A stretch of DNA of 17,770 nucleotides from Candidatus Omnitrophota bacterium. GTDB lineage: Bacteria > Omnitrophota > Koll11 > Gygaellales > Profunditerraquicolaceae. The DNA lies in assembly GCA_028719045.1 (NCBI GenBank), contig JAQULD010000020.1, forward strand, positions 1 through 17,770. Direction: 5' to 3'. Position numbers and translations under genes: made by a program. Numbering within the stretch: the first letter of the stretch is position 1; each line of letters starts with the position of its first letter. This document shows, piece after piece, positions 1 through 8,994 of this stretch. The notes beneath the pieces were generated by a model, which saw nothing but the letters and a program-made list of their open reading frames with translations, was not told the DNA's origin and searched no databases.

Positions 1-400
1 GCAATACAGGATATCCGAGGAATCGGTAAGTGCTTAAGTCCCGGTTAGTCACCTCGCGGAGCTGCTCCTTATACGTCGGGCACCGCTCAAGCCATCCTAA
101 GGGAGTGATTACCGAAAAGATCATGAACAGTTCCAGATGCTCTTTTATTTGGGATTGGATAAAGATTGTGGATTTTTCCGGGGAGATCCCGCAGGCAAGC
201 CAATCGATGACATTATCGATCAGGTTTTCCCTGAGGGCTTTTGGATTCTCGTATTCCGACATAAACGCATGCCAGTCAGCCACCATAAAAAAACAGTCGT
301 ATTCGTCCTGGAACTTCACCCAGTTGTCCAAAGCGCCGACCAGATGCCCCAGGTGTAATTTACCCGTGGGCCTCATGCCGCTCAGTATTCGTTTCCTCAT
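1..400 (-). CDS. trpS: Tryptophanyl-tRNA synthetase, N-terminal part (gene runs off the left edge)
   Basis: This class I aminoacyl-tRNA synthetase charges tRNA-Trp with tryptophan in the cytoplasm. The first 133 codons are visible and open to the left edge. Residues 8-13 (GMRPTG) followed by HLGH at 16-19 form the ATP-binding HIGH-type signature in its TrpS form. They are followed by ADWHAF, a DWLACGI segment and a PLGWLERCPTYKEQ segment, all characteristic of bacterial TrpS and not of TyrS. The ATG at 398-400 shares the sequence ATGA with the infB stop (4-bp overlap), and an AGGAAG ribosome-binding sequence lies inside the infB end, so translation is probably coupled. The KMSKS loop and tRNA-binding helices lie outside the window, so intactness cannot be judged. 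Confidence 0.93.
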   Translation of the reverse strand, partial: MRKRILSGMRPTGKLHLGHLVGALDNWVKFQDEYDCFFMVADWHAFMSEYENPKALRENLIDNVIDWLACGISPEKSTIFIQSQIKEHLELFMIFSVITPLGWLERCPTYKEQLREVTNRDLSTYRFLGYPVL

Positions 401-2610
401 AACTTCCTGGCTATCTTCTCTATCTGATAGGCCTCTACGATATCGCCTTCCATTACGGCGTCAAAACCTTTTAAAGCTAGACCGCATTCAAAGCCTTCCG
501 CGACTTCCCTGACGTCGTCTTTAAACCGTTTTAAGGACGCCAGTTCCCCTTCGTAAACAACCTGGCCGTTCCTGACCAGATCGACCACGGTCCCGCGCAT
601 GATCTTTCCTTTGGTGACAAAACTTCCCGCGATAGTCCCGGACCTGGAGAGCTTAAAGACTTTCCTGATCTCCGCTTTACCCACAAAGATTTTCTTTAAT
701 TTCGGCTCAAGCATGCCTTCAAGTGCCGCCCTGATATCATTAGCCAATTCATAAATAATGTTGTATGTCCTTACTTCCTGGCCTTCTTTGGCGATCATTT
801 CTTTTGCAGTATCATCCACGACCACGTTAAATCCCAATATAAGAGCGTTGGAAGCGACGGCTAAAATCACATCGGAAATATTGATATTACCGATGCCTTC
901 ATGGATAATATTCATGCTGATCTCGGTGGAAGGGATTTTCCCCAGCACATCTTTTATCGCTTCAAGCGACCCCTGGGCATCGGCCTTTATGATCAACTTT
1001 AATTCTTTTAATTTCCCCTCTTTGATCTGGGAATATAGATCCTCAAGCCCCATCCTTTTGATGGGCTTCATCTGCTCTTCTTTTTCCTTTTCCTGCCTTT
1101 TTAAAGCGAATTCTTTAGCCTGCTTTTCATCTTTGATCGCGAAGAACTGTTCCCCCGCCTGAGGCAGCCCGGAAATACCCATAACCTCTATGGGGACAGA
1201 AGGCCCGGCTTCAGTTATCGAATGGCCCAGGTCGTTGAACATAGCCCGGATCTTTCCGTAGAGATGGCCTAAGATTATATTGTCATTCAAATGCAAAGTA
1301 CCGTTCTGGACAAGCAGTGTGGCTATAGGCCCCTTGTTTTTATGAGACTTGGCTTCTATTACCACGCCCTTTGCCAGCCTGTCGGGATTTGCTTTTAATT
1401 CCAGCATCTGGGCCTCTAAAAGTATCATTTCGAGCAATTCATCGATGCCGGTACCCGCCTTTGCCGACACGGGAACAGTAATGGTTTTGCCTCCCCAATC
1501 TTCCGGATTAAGGTTAGCCGCGGCGAGCTGCTTTTTGACCCTGTCAATGTCCGCTTGCGGCTTATCCACCTTGTTGATCGCGACCATAATGCTTACGCCT
1601 GCGGCGCGGGCGTGGTCAATCGCTTCCTGAGTCTGAGGCATGATCCCTTCGTCAGCCGCGACAACCAGGACCACGATATCGGTGATACTGGCGCCTCTGG
1701 CGCGCATCGCGGTAAAGGCCTCGTGGCCCGGGGTATCCAAAAAGGTTATCTTTCCGTGCGGCAGGCTTATCCTGTAAGCCCCGATATGCTGGGTTATCCC
1801 TCCATGCTCGGATTCAGTAACCTTGCTTTTTCTGATCGCGTCCAACAGCGATGTTTTACCGTGGTCTACGTGGCCCATAAGGGTCACGACCGCGGCCCGC
1901 TGTTTTAAAGATTCCGGGGCGTCCTCTTCGCTGTGCGAACCTAAAACCACTTCTTCTTCCGTGGGCGCCGGTTTTATTTTAAAACCGTATTTATTGCAAA
2001 TCTTAGTTACAACCGTTTCGTCAAGGCCCTGGTTTATCCCGGCCATAACCCCTATTCCCATAAGGGTTTTAATGATCACGGAAGGCTTTTCCTGAAGCCT
2101 TACGGAAAGGTCTTTTACGGAGATGGGAAGCTTCAATTCCAGTTCTTTCAATTCCGGGACCGGAGGAAGTTTTGGTTCAGGCGCTTTCTCCTCGGGCTTT
2201 TTTTCCACCGGGAGTTCCTTCTTTATTTCTTTCTCTTCTTTTTTGTGGATAATTTTCTGGGCGGCCTCTTTAATGTCCGGAGCGCTTACCTTAGGCGCGG
2301 CCTGAACAGGCGCGGCCTTTGGAGGAACAGCCTTGGCTTCCAATTTTACTTCGGGCGCCGCTGTCTCGCGGACAACTTCTGCGGGAGCAACAGCCGCCGG
2401 CGTTATTTTTTTCTTTTCCGTAAGCTTAGCCTTATGAACAGGTATTTTCCTGGCCGCGGCGGTTGCCTTGTCAGCGATCCTGGGCTTTGGCTTTTCCGAT
2501 ACCGGCTTAGCCTGGGTTTTGGCCTTTACGGCCTTGACTTTACTTACGGTTTTAATTTTTGTTTTCTCTTTTGCGACAGCCTTAGGTTTTGTTTTCTTTA
2601 ATTCGGTCAT
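397..2610 (-). CDS. infB: Translation initiation factor IF-2
   Basis: IF-2 is the GTPase that places formyl-Met-tRNA in the ribosomal P site and promotes 50S joining. The 737-residue protein starts with about 150 residues of low-complexity Lys/Ala/Pro/Glu-rich sequence. An IF2_N-type module follows at about 160-215. The G domain has G1 GHVDHGKT (246-253), G2 [10 protein letters not shown] (270-279), G3 DTPGH (292-296), G4 NKVDK (346-350) and G5 SAKAG (382-386). The rest covers domain II, the central domain and the C-terminal fMet-tRNA-binding domain. Length is typical for a bacterial IF-2. The ATG is preceded by a purine-rich AGAAAGAG sequence. It lies 31 bp after nusA, the classic rimP-nusA-infB order, but trpS follows instead of the usual rbfA/truB. 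Confidence 0.98.
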   Translation of the reverse strand: MTELKKTKPKAVAKEKTKIKTVSKVKAVKAKTQAKPVSEKPKPRIADKATAAARKIPVHKAKLTEKKKITPAAVAPAEVVRETAAPEVKLEAKAVPPKAAPVQAAPKVSAPDIKEAAQKIIHKKEEKEIKKELPVEKKPEEKAPEPKLPPVPELKELELKLPISVKDLSVRLQEKPSVIIKTLMGIGVMAGINQGLDETVVTKICNKYGFKIKPAPTEEEVVLGSHSEEDAPESLKQRAAVVTLMGHVDHGKTSLLDAIRKSKVTESEHGGITQHIGAYRISLPHGKITFLDTPGHEAFTAMRARGASITDIVVLVVAADEGIMPQTQEAIDHARAAGVSIMVAINKVDKPQADIDRVKKQLAAANLNPEDWGGKTITVPVSAKAGTGIDELLEMILLEAQMLELKANPDRLAKGVVIEAKSHKNKGPIATLLVQNGTLHLNDNIILGHLYGKIRAMFNDLGHSITEAGPSVPIEVMGISGLPQAGEQFFAIKDEKQAKEFALKRQEKEKEEQMKPIKRMGLEDLYSQIKEGKLKELKLIIKADAQGSLEAIKDVLGKIPSTEISMNIIHEGIGNINISDVILAVASNALILGFNVVVDDTAKEMIAKEGQEVRTYNIIYELANDIRAALEGMLEPKLKKIFVGKAEIRKVFKLSRSGTIAGSFVTKGKIMRGTVVDLVRNGQVVYEGELASLKRFKDDVREVAEGFECGLALKGFDAVMEGDIVEAYQIEKIARKL

Positions 2611-2641
2611 AATCTCTTTCTTCTATTGAATAATCTAAAGC

Positions 2642-3850
2642 CTATTTGCCTAAAAGCTTTTTGGCTTCTTCAATTATTTTTTCAGCTTTCTTTTCTCCGA
2701 TGCCTTTTACTTCTGTCAAAGCGCTGACATCGGCGCCTGCGATATCCTCAAGGGAATTAAAACCTCCCTTTTTAAGGCTTTCCAGGGTTTTCTCTCCTAC
2801 GCCCGGCAACTCTTCCAGGGCCGCTTTTTTTACTTTTGCTGTTTCTGTTTCTTCTTCCGCCTCTTTTACTTCTTCAGCTTTTTTCTCTTTCGGCTCGGCA
2901 GCGGCTTTCTCTTTATCTTTAGTGCGGATATCCAGTTCCCATCCGATAAGTTTAGAAGCCAGCTGGACATTCTGGCCGTGCTTTCCGATAGCCAGAGAAA
3001 GCTGGTCGTCAGCCACTATGACTTCCGCCCTCTTGTTTTCTTTGTCTAATTTTATTTCCGATACTTCCGCGGGGAGAAGCGCGGCTTTTATGTATTCCCT
3101 TATATCTTCATTGTAACGGACGATATCGATCTTTTCACCCTGCAGCTCATTGACGATATTCTTTACGCGGCTGCCGCGCATGCCGACGCAGGCGCCTACG
3201 GAATCCACCTTCTCGTTCTTTGACCAGACCGCGATCTTAGTGCGCTCTCCGGCCTGGCGGGAAATAGATTTAATCTCCACTATGCCTTCATAGATCTCCG
3301 GCACTTCCAATTCGAACAGCTTTTTCACCAGGTTATGGTGCCTGCGCGAAAGGATTATCTGAGCGCCCTTATTGTCTTTTTTTACTTCCACGATATAAGC
3401 GCGGATGCGCTGGCCCTGTTTAAATTCCTCTTTAGGGGATTGTTCGCGTTTAAGAAGTATGCCTTCAGCCTTTCCCAAAAGGTCCACTACGATATTGCCT
3501 TTTTCAAACCGGTAAACCGTGCCGCTTACAAGCTCGCCTTCTTTACTCTGGAATTCGGTGAAAACCACGTCTTTTTCAGCCTCGCGTATTTTTTGTATGA
3601 TCACCTGGCGCGCGGCTGAAGCGGCAATGCGGCCGAAATCTATGGTAGTGATCTCTTCCTCGTTCTTGAAAGCGCGGATCTTGCCGCTGAAAGGGTCAAG
3701 CTCAACCTTTAATTCTTCGTTTGGCTTAACGTCTATGACGCGGCGCACGGCGCTTAAAAGAGCGCTTTCCACCGCCTTGATCAGCACGTCTTTCTTTATG
3801 CCCTTTTCTCTTTCCAACTGCTCTATTATCGCTAATAATTCTTGACTCAT
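2642..3850 (-). CDS. nusA: Transcription termination/antitermination factor NusA
   Basis: NusA binds elongating RNA polymerase and modulates pausing, termination and antitermination. The 402-residue protein shows the expected order. An N-terminal polymerase-binding domain covers about 1-100, and an S1 domain about 106-170. KH1 carries the GMRGSRV loop at 223-229, and KH2 carries the GKHGQNV loop at 289-295. An acidic/lysine-rich linker (about 312-345) leads to a C-terminal helix-hairpin-helix pair with LPGVGEK (348-354) and [11 protein letters not shown] (381-391). This helix-hairpin-helix tail resembles the acidic-repeat/HhH tails seen on many NusA proteins. The gene has its own CTGGAG ribosome-binding site and a perfect extended -10 sequence just upstream, so it may be expressed both from the long operon and from an internal promoter. 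Confidence 0.97.
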   Translation of the reverse strand: MSQELLAIIEQLEREKGIKKDVLIKAVESALLSAVRRVIDVKPNEELKVELDPFSGKIRAFKNEEEITTIDFGRIAASAARQVIIQKIREAEKDVVFTEFQSKEGELVSGTVYRFEKGNIVVDLLGKAEGILLKREQSPKEEFKQGQRIRAYIVEVKKDNKGAQIILSRRHHNLVKKLFELEVPEIYEGIVEIKSISRQAGERTKIAVWSKNEKVDSVGACVGMRGSRVKNIVNELQGEKIDIVRYNEDIREYIKAALLPAEVSEIKLDKENKRAEVIVADDQLSLAIGKHGQNVQLASKLIGWELDIRTKDKEKAAAEPKEKKAEEVKEAEEETETAKVKKAALEELPGVGEKTLESLKKGGFNSLEDIAGADVSALTEVKGIGEKKAEKIIEEAKKLLGK

Positions 3851-3873
3851 TTTTGCATCACTCCAGTTCTTAA

Positions 3874-3882
3874 ATTATACCA
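3874..3882 (-). promoter_or_regulatory. Candidate extended -10 promoter in front of nusA
   Basis: On the minus strand the 34-bp rimP-nusA gap contains TGGTATAAT, an exact TGnTATAAT extended -10. It begins 2 bases after the rimP stop codon. The predicted start of transcription falls about 7 bases downstream, near 3867, which leaves a short leader carrying the CTGGAG ribosome-binding site (3861-3866) before the nusA ATG. No good -35 hexamer is visible at 16-18 bp, as is usual for extended -10 promoters. A chance match in this AT-rich gap cannot be excluded. Confidence 0.45.
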
Positions 3883-3884
3883 TA

Positions 3885-4346
3885 TTATTTGATTATTTGT
3901 TTGGCCTTTGTTATTTTAAAAAAAGGTATCTCTACGCCGCCGGTTTCGGTCTCGACTTCCACTGACTCGTCTTTGACTTCTTTTATGCGTCCGGCTATCT
4001 CGATCTTTTCCGCGATCGGTTCGCTTAAGAAAAACCTTACTTCCCTGCCAAGGCAGCGCAGGAAATCTTTTTTTAACCGCAACGGCCTGTCAAGGCCGGG
4101 AGATGAAACCTCCAGGGTGTACCTGTCCTGGATAATATCCTTTTCGTCAAGGATATCGCTTATCCGGATATTAAGTTTAGCACATTCCTCTATGGTTATG
4201 CCACCTTGAGGCCTATCCGCCAGTATCCTTAACATGAGCCCCATGCTCTCATACCTAAAAATAAGCTCAACCAGGTCAAGCCCCTGCTCTTTAAGGTAAT
4301 CGCCGATAATCTGCTCCAATTCGGCTGCAAGCGCGTCGTTTCTCAT
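3885..4346 (-). CDS. rimP: Ribosome maturation factor RimP
   Basis: RimP is a small cytoplasmic protein needed for 30S subunit maturation. The 153-residue product has the family's two-domain size. An N-terminal alpha/beta domain carries the LVELIFR strand and GITIEECAKLNIRISDIL region. The family's hallmark segment follows at about 75-93, with EVSSPGLDRPL as its core. A C-terminal SH3-like barrel ends the protein. The ATG directly abuts the proS stop (TAAATG), and AAAGGGA just inside proS serves as the ribosome-binding site. Its position immediately before nusA is the most conserved neighbourhood for this family and supports the call. Confidence 0.95.
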   Translation of the reverse strand: MRNDALAAELEQIIGDYLKEQGLDLVELIFRYESMGLMLRILADRPQGGITIEECAKLNIRISDILDEKDIIQDRYTLEVSSPGLDRPLRLKKDFLRCLGREVRFFLSEPIAEKIEIAGRIKEVKDESVEVETETGGVEIPFFKITKAKQIIK

Positions 4347-5588
4347 TTAATTCCCTTTCAATTGCTTTAACAGCATTTCCTTCGTGCCGATTATTTTTTT
4401 GTTATCCCTGCGCAGTTTTAATTCCACGGTACCGCTCTTCAGGAATTCCCTGCCGATAACTATTTGAGCGGGGATGCCTATCAGGTCGGCATCCTTGAAT
4501 TTCACCCCGGCGCGCTCATCCCGGTCATCCATAATCACCTCGGCGCCGCAATCCGTTAATTCATTGTAAATCGCTCCTGCCGCCTCCATGATCCTGGTAT
4601 CGGTCACATCCAAAGGAAGAATTATAACTTTGTAAGGGGCTACCTCATCCGGCCAGATTATGCCGTTTTCGTCATGATTCTGTTCGATGACCGTAGGCAG
4701 GAGCCTGGAAACGCCGATGCCGTAACAGCCCATCACTACGGGCGAAATTTTTCCCGCCGCGTCCAGAAAATTCGCTTCCAGCACGGAGCTGTATTTTGTG
4801 CCGAGTTTGAATATATGCCCTATTTCAATGGTATTCACCTTTTCGGCCTTAGCCTTGCACTTAGGGCACTCAAGCAGGGCCTCTTCCTTGTAATTCCTGG
4901 CAAAGCGGCATTCAGGGCATAATAAAACCGAATCCTCTCCGCTCTCCGCGGGCACCATGAACTCATGGGAAACATTCCCTCCCATGATGCCTGAATCAGC
5001 TTCGGTAGCCACGATATTTAAACCGCACCTTTTGAATATCCTGTTATAAGCCTCGTACATGTTGTTGTAGTTCCGGGCAAGCCCCTCCTCGTCCTTGTCG
5101 AAGCTGTAAGCGTCCTTCATGATGAATTCGCATCCCCTGATCAGGCCGAAGCGCGGCCTGATCTCGTCGCGGAACTTCGTTTGTATCTGATAAAGCACTA
5201 AAGGGAGCTGTTTATAAGAAGAGAGCTGGTTTTTTACCAGGTCTGTTATAACTTCTTCATGCGTGGGGCCCAGGCAAAGTTTACGGCCGCGGCGGTCAGT
5301 GAACCTGAACATTACATCGCCTATTACTTTGTCCCTTCCCGACCTTAACCACAGTTCCTGCGGCTGCAGCGCCGGAAGAAGGAGCTCCGCCGCCCCGGTT
5401 GAATTCATTTCTTCGCGTATTATCCGCTCCACGTTATTCAGCGCTTTTAACCCCAGGGGCAGGAACGAATACACTCCGGAAACAAGCATGCGCATGAGCC
5501 CTGCGCGCAGCATGAGCTTATGGCTTGTAGATTCCGCTTCCTGAGGCGCTTCCTTTAAAGTGGGGATGAACCCCTTTGACCACAACAT
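4347..5588 (-). CDS. proS: Prolyl-tRNA synthetase, short form lacking the INS editing domain
   Basis: This class II synthetase charges tRNA-Pro. The start segment (LWSKGFIPTLKEAP...SHKLMLRAG) is the standard N-terminus of bacterial-type ProS. Motif 1 lies at about 46-76, motif 2 at 138-163 (RDEIRPRFGLIRGCEF core) and motif 3 at 287-303 (GCYGIGVSRLLPTVIEQ). An anticodon-binding domain covers about 317-413. At 413 residues it is roughly 150 shorter than the usual bacterial enzyme (about 570). The missing part falls exactly between SHEFMVPAESGED (207-219) and the EIGHIFKLGTKYS segment (255-267), where the INS domain that deacylates Ala-tRNA-Pro normally sits. In its place is a stretch of about 30 residues with CPEC (224-227) and CPKC (241-244), a likely zinc knuckle. 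The frame is intact, so this is a natural short form. AAGGA precedes the ATG. Confidence 0.96.
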   Translation of the reverse strand: MLWSKGFIPTLKEAPQEAESTSHKLMLRAGLMRMLVSGVYSFLPLGLKALNNVERIIREEMNSTGAAELLLPALQPQELWLRSGRDKVIGDVMFRFTDRRGRKLCLGPTHEEVITDLVKNQLSSYKQLPLVLYQIQTKFRDEIRPRFGLIRGCEFIMKDAYSFDKDEEGLARNYNNMYEAYNRIFKRCGLNIVATEADSGIMGGNVSHEFMVPAESGEDSVLLCPECRFARNYKEEALLECPKCKAKAEKVNTIEIGHIFKLGTKYSSVLEANFLDAAGKISPVVMGCYGIGVSRLLPTVIEQNHDENGIIWPDEVAPYKVIILPLDVTDTRIMEAAGAIYNELTDCGAEVIMDDRDERAGVKFKDADLIGIPAQIVIGREFLKSGTVELKLRRDNKKIIGTKEMLLKQLKGN

Positions 5589-5589
5589 T

Positions 5590-6852
5590 TTAATTTTCCT
5601 TAAATATTTCTTCGGGTAAATTTATCCCTAATTTCCTGAATTTATGATACGCCACAGGCACAATTCCCGTAGCGCAAAACTTTCCGATCACATTCCCCTT
5701 TACCGGATCCAGCCCTTCAATTTCATACCGGAAGATGTCTTCGACATTGGCCTGGTTGTTTTTTAGCCCGTTTACCTGGGCAATCTGGGTTATCTTCCTT
5801 GAACCGTCGGAAAGCTGCTCCTGCTGTACAATTAAATTCACCGCGGCGGCGATCTGCCTGTGAATAGCGTCAAGGGTCATGGGTATACCGGAGCTTAAAA
5901 TAAGGGTTTCCATCCTGTAGATGACATCCTGCGGGGAATCGGCGTGTATTACAGCCAGAGACCCGCTATGCCCGGAACACATTGCCTGAAGCATATCCAT
6001 CGCTTCATCGCTCCTTATTTCCCCAAGGATTATCCTGTCCGGGCGCATGCGCAGGGAGTTCTTAAACAGGTCCTTTATGGTGACTTCTCCCCTTCCTTCG
6101 ATATTTGCCTGCCTGGTCTCCAGTCGGACTAAATGTTCCTGGGTCAGGCGGAGTTCAGCCGTATCCTCAATGGTAATTATGCGCTCGTTATTAGGTATAT
6201 AATAAGATAATACATTCAAACTCGTAGTCTTACCCGCACCTGTCGCTCCGGAAAACAAAATGTTCAATCTCGCCTTAAGCGCCGCCAGCAGAAAATCAGA
6301 CATGCGCTGGTCAAGAGTGCCCATTTTAACCAGATCGTCCATTTGTTTTATTTCTCTTAAGAATTTTCTTATGGTCACGACCGGACCGTCCAGCGCCAAA
6401 GGCGGCAGGATGATATTCACGCGCGAGCCGTCTTTCAAAGAAACATCGGTGTAGGGAAAAGACTCATCGACGTGGCGGCGGGTAGGGGCGAGTATCTTGT
6501 GTATAAGATACATAAGCTGGTGCTCGCTGTCAAAGATAACATTGCTTAATTCGGTCTTGCCGTCTTTTTCCACGTAGATCTTTTTCGGGCCATTGATCAT
6601 GATCTCTGTGACATGGGAGTCCTGAAGCAGGCTTTCTATAGGGCCATGCCCGGTGAATTCGTCCACCAGTTCAGTCATGATCTTCTTCCTGTCTTCCGGG
6701 GAAAGAACAGCGTGCTCGCGGTTTATCAATTCATCAAGCACGTAATTAATAATCCTCTCCAATTCCCTGGTATCGACCTCTTCCTTGGAAAATAGGTTGA
6801 CGTATTCTGAAACAAGCCGGTTCCTGATCCTGTCTTTAAATTTTTTAATCAT
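5590..6852 (-). CDS. cpaF: CpaF/TadA-family secretion or pilus assembly ATPase
   Basis: This is a hexameric type II/IV secretion-superfamily ATPase of the CpaF/TadA branch, which powers Flp/Tad pilus assembly or related systems at the inner membrane. The 420-residue protein has an N-terminal helical domain (about 1-65) and the CpaF-typical GPIESLLQD...VTEIMINGP segment (70-89). The VDESFPYTDVSLKDGSRVN segment follows at 128-146. The motor has Walker A GATGAGKT (202-209), an Asp box (TIEDTAEL, 227-234), Walker B (RIILGEIR, 273-280) and a His box (LAVIHA, 299-304). All catalytic motifs are intact. The ATG overlaps the ispG end by 8 bp, and one base separates its stop from proS. No TadB/TadC, prepilin, secretin or CpaE gene is in the window, so its partners must lie elsewhere. 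The family call is firm; the exact role is inferred. Confidence 0.9.
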   Translation of the reverse strand: MIKKFKDRIRNRLVSEYVNLFSKEEVDTRELERIINYVLDELINREHAVLSPEDRKKIMTELVDEFTGHGPIESLLQDSHVTEIMINGPKKIYVEKDGKTELSNVIFDSEHQLMYLIHKILAPTRRHVDESFPYTDVSLKDGSRVNIILPPLALDGPVVTIRKFLREIKQMDDLVKMGTLDQRMSDFLLAALKARLNILFSGATGAGKTTSLNVLSYYIPNNERIITIEDTAELRLTQEHLVRLETRQANIEGRGEVTIKDLFKNSLRMRPDRIILGEIRSDEAMDMLQAMCSGHSGSLAVIHADSPQDVIYRMETLILSSGIPMTLDAIHRQIAAAVNLIVQQEQLSDGSRKITQIAQVNGLKNNQANVEDIFRYEIEGLDPVKGNVIGKFCATGIVPVAYHKFRKLGINLPEEIFKEN

Positions 6853-7918
6853 CCTTTTTCCCCATTTCCCTTAGTAATACGTCCGCGCAATCGGAAAAAC
6901 TTATTTTTCTGACCGATTTTCCGTTTTTGAACAAAAGCCATTCTTTTTTTCCAAAAGCGACGCCTAAATCCGCTTCTTTTGCCTCTCCGGGGCCGTTTAC
7001 CACGCAGCCCATAACCGCTACCTTAAAAGGTTTATCCTGCGGCCCCATGCCCGCAGCCTGCAGTTTTTGCTCTAAAGCGTTTACTATCTTGATAAGGTTG
7101 ACTTCGCAGCGGCCGCAGGTAGGACAACTTACGATTTGCGGCCCGAACCTGCGCAGGCCCATAGACTCAAGTATGCATTTAGCAGCTTTAACTTCTTCTT
7201 CCGGACTGTCTGTAAGGGATATTCTTATTGTATCACCAATTCCATCTAATAGCAAAGCCCCTATTGCGATGCTTGATTTTATCAATCCCTGCCGCGGAAG
7301 GCCGGTGGCTGTAAGGCCCAGGTGCAAAGGATAATCGCAAAGAGAAGCGATCTTGCGGTACGCTTCTATAGTATCCAGCATTTCAGAGGCTTTCAGGGAG
7401 ATCACGAGATCGGAAAACCCGTATTTCTCAATGGTCCTCACGTAAGAAAGCGCGCTTTTGACCATAATATCGGCAACTGACCCCGGACCAGACCTGTTTT
7501 CTTTCGGCAGTGACCCGGAATTAAGGCCGACCCTGATGGGGATCCCCGCAAGCTTAGCCGCCTTTACCACTTCCCTGACCTGTTCTTTTTTGTAAATATT
7601 GCCGGGATTAAGCCGGATCTTATCCACGCCTGAGTCTATGGCTTCGATAGCCAGGCGCCAGTCAAAATGGATATCGGCCACCAGCGGTATGGATATCGCT
7701 TTCTTTATCGCTTTTATCGCCTTGGCGTCTTTAGTATCTTTAACAGCCACCCTGACGATCTCACAGCCGGCATCTTGGAGCCTTTTAATCTGGCTGACCA
7801 CTTTCGCGGCGTCCGCGGTGGATACTTTCGCCATAGACTGTATCGCCACAGGGTTATTGCCGCCGATCCGGACGTTCCCGACCTTTACTATCCTCGCTTT
7901 ACGCCTTAATATTTTCAT
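6845..7918 (-). CDS. ispG: 4-hydroxy-3-methylbut-2-en-1-yl diphosphate synthase (IspG/GcpE)
   Basis: IspG is the 4Fe-4S enzyme that reductively opens methylerythritol cyclodiphosphate, the penultimate step of the MEP isoprenoid pathway. The 357-residue protein has the short bacterial architecture: a TIM barrel (about 1-255, with PVAIQSM near the start, ADIHFD and RLNPGNI) and a C-terminal cluster domain. The cluster ligands are visible: C265 and C268 in SCPTC, C305 in GCVVNGPGEA, and E312. C271 is an extra nearby cysteine. The inserted middle domain of the plant/Thermus-type enzyme is absent. Its ATG overlaps the rseP stop by 4 bp (ATGA), and its 3' end overlaps the CpaF-type gene by 8 bp. 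With dxr two genes upstream, this block encodes two of the MEP steps. Confidence 0.97.
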   Translation of the reverse strand: MKILRRKARIVKVGNVRIGGNNPVAIQSMAKVSTADAAKVVSQIKRLQDAGCEIVRVAVKDTKDAKAIKAIKKAISIPLVADIHFDWRLAIEAIDSGVDKIRLNPGNIYKKEQVREVVKAAKLAGIPIRVGLNSGSLPKENRSGPGSVADIMVKSALSYVRTIEKYGFSDLVISLKASEMLDTIEAYRKIASLCDYPLHLGLTATGLPRQGLIKSSIAIGALLLDGIGDTIRISLTDSPEEEVKAAKCILESMGLRRFGPQIVSCPTCGRCEVNLIKIVNALEQKLQAAGMGPQDKPFKVAVMGCVVNGPGEAKEADLGVAFGKKEWLLFKNGKSVRKISFSDCADVLLREMGKKDD

Positions 7919-8994
7919 TTGAAGAACCTGGAGATCTTGTCTCCGAACAGCCTTAAAATATCGTTATAAGTAACAGTAACGGCAAGCGCTATAATCAAAG
8001 CGTAACCTATCTGGGTAAAAATATGTTCAGCCTTTAAACTGATCCCCTTACCCCGTATTTTTTCGATAAGCAGGAGCACCAGGTGCCCGCCGTCCAAAGC
8101 CGGGATAGGCAATAAATTAAACAAGCAAAGGCTTATGCTCAATGTAGCCAGAAAATGTATAAGAGCGATTATCCCGAGGCTGGCAACTTTTGAAGTGATA
8201 TAAAACATCCCTAACGGCCCGGTCACCGAATCCCGCATGGATAATTTGCCTAAGATAAGCCTCCAGATCGCCTTATAAGTCAAAGCAGTCAACTCCCAGG
8301 TCTTATTTAACGCCAGAACCGGCGCCTGAAAAAATCCGTGTTTTACCACCATGGTCTCATCGGAAGGTATAATGCCAAGAATGCCGACATTGCGCTTCTG
8401 GCCAAGCGCGTCGTCCACTGATTTCTCCCTAATGTTCACTTCTAAGTCCAATTTCTTAGCTTCTCTTACGAGAACGATCTTGACACTGGCGTTAGCTTTC
8501 TCCGACTGGATTATCTTTTGTATGTCCTCCCAGGTCTCCACTTTCTTGGAATCTATGGAAACAATTTTGTCTCCGGCGAGGATCCCCGCTTTTTTTGCCC
8601 CATAACCGTCTACAAGCCCGCCGACCTTTGTCGTTAATGTCGGGTAACCCGCTATAAATATAAGCCAGAAACAGGCAAGGCCGAGCGCGTAATTCAGCAA
8701 CGGCCCAAAAAAGACAATGCCGAAACGCTTGATAACCGGCATCGTGAAATATTCATCTTTCCCGCCTTTAAATTCTTCGAGGCTGTCTCCGGCGAGCTTA
8801 ACGTATCCTCCCAAAGGTATTGCGCAAAGCACAAATTCAGTTTCTTTCCCTTTCCGGGAGAACAAAACCGGGCCGAACCCCAGGGAAAACCTTTCAACGC
8901 GTACGCCGACTTTTTTCGCCATCATGAAATGTCCGAATTCATGCACGATGATCAAGATGCTTAAAACAGCGATAAAAATAATTAAAGTTATCAT
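7915..8994 (-). CDS. rseP: RseP-family site-2 intramembrane zinc metalloprotease
   Basis: RseP cleaves membrane-embedded substrates, in known cases anti-sigma factors and leftover signal peptides. The 359-residue protein begins with a transmembrane helix carrying the zinc-binding HEFGH motif at 18-22. A second hydrophobic segment lies near 92-115. One PDZ domain (about 120-195) contains GAKKAGILAGDKIVSID. The third metal ligand region, NLLPIPALDGGH (293-304), and a C-terminal membrane helix (about 328-345) follow. It has a single PDZ domain, as in many Gram-positive-type members, whereas E. coli RseP has two. The ATG overlaps the dxr stop (ATGA) with AAAAGGA just upstream. The position between dxr and ispG is widely conserved. 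No anti-sigma factor gene is present, so the substrate is unknown. Confidence 0.95.
   Translation of the reverse strand: MITLIIFIAVLSILIIVHEFGHFMMAKKVGVRVERFSLGFGPVLFSRKGKETEFVLCAIPLGGYVKLAGDSLEEFKGGKDEYFTMPVIKRFGIVFFGPLLNYALGLACFWLIFIAGYPTLTTKVGGLVDGYGAKKAGILAGDKIVSIDSKKVETWEDIQKIIQSEKANASVKIVLVREAKKLDLEVNIREKSVDDALGQKRNVGILGIIPSDETMVVKHGFFQAPVLALNKTWELTALTYKAIWRLILGKLSMRDSVTGPLGMFYITSKVASLGIIALIHFLATLSISLCLFNLLPIPALDGGHLVLLLIEKIRGKGISLKAEHIFTQIGYALIIALAVTVTYNDILRLFGDKISRFFK

Noticed and set aside
30..512. Plus-strand open frames, for example opposite trpS/infB and opposite the kinase (16472-17215)
   Set aside because: They lie antisense to genes with strong family motifs, show no recognisable domains, and reflect the codon bias of the minus-strand genes.
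2123..2601. Low-complexity repeats in the infB 5' region as a separate repeat element
   Set aside because: They encode the Lys/Ala/Pro-rich N-terminal tail common in IF-2 and are irregular at the DNA level.
4347..5588. ProS as a frameshifted or broken gene
   Set aside because: The frame is continuous, all three class II motifs and the anticodon domain are present, and the shortening falls exactly at the INS domain boundaries.
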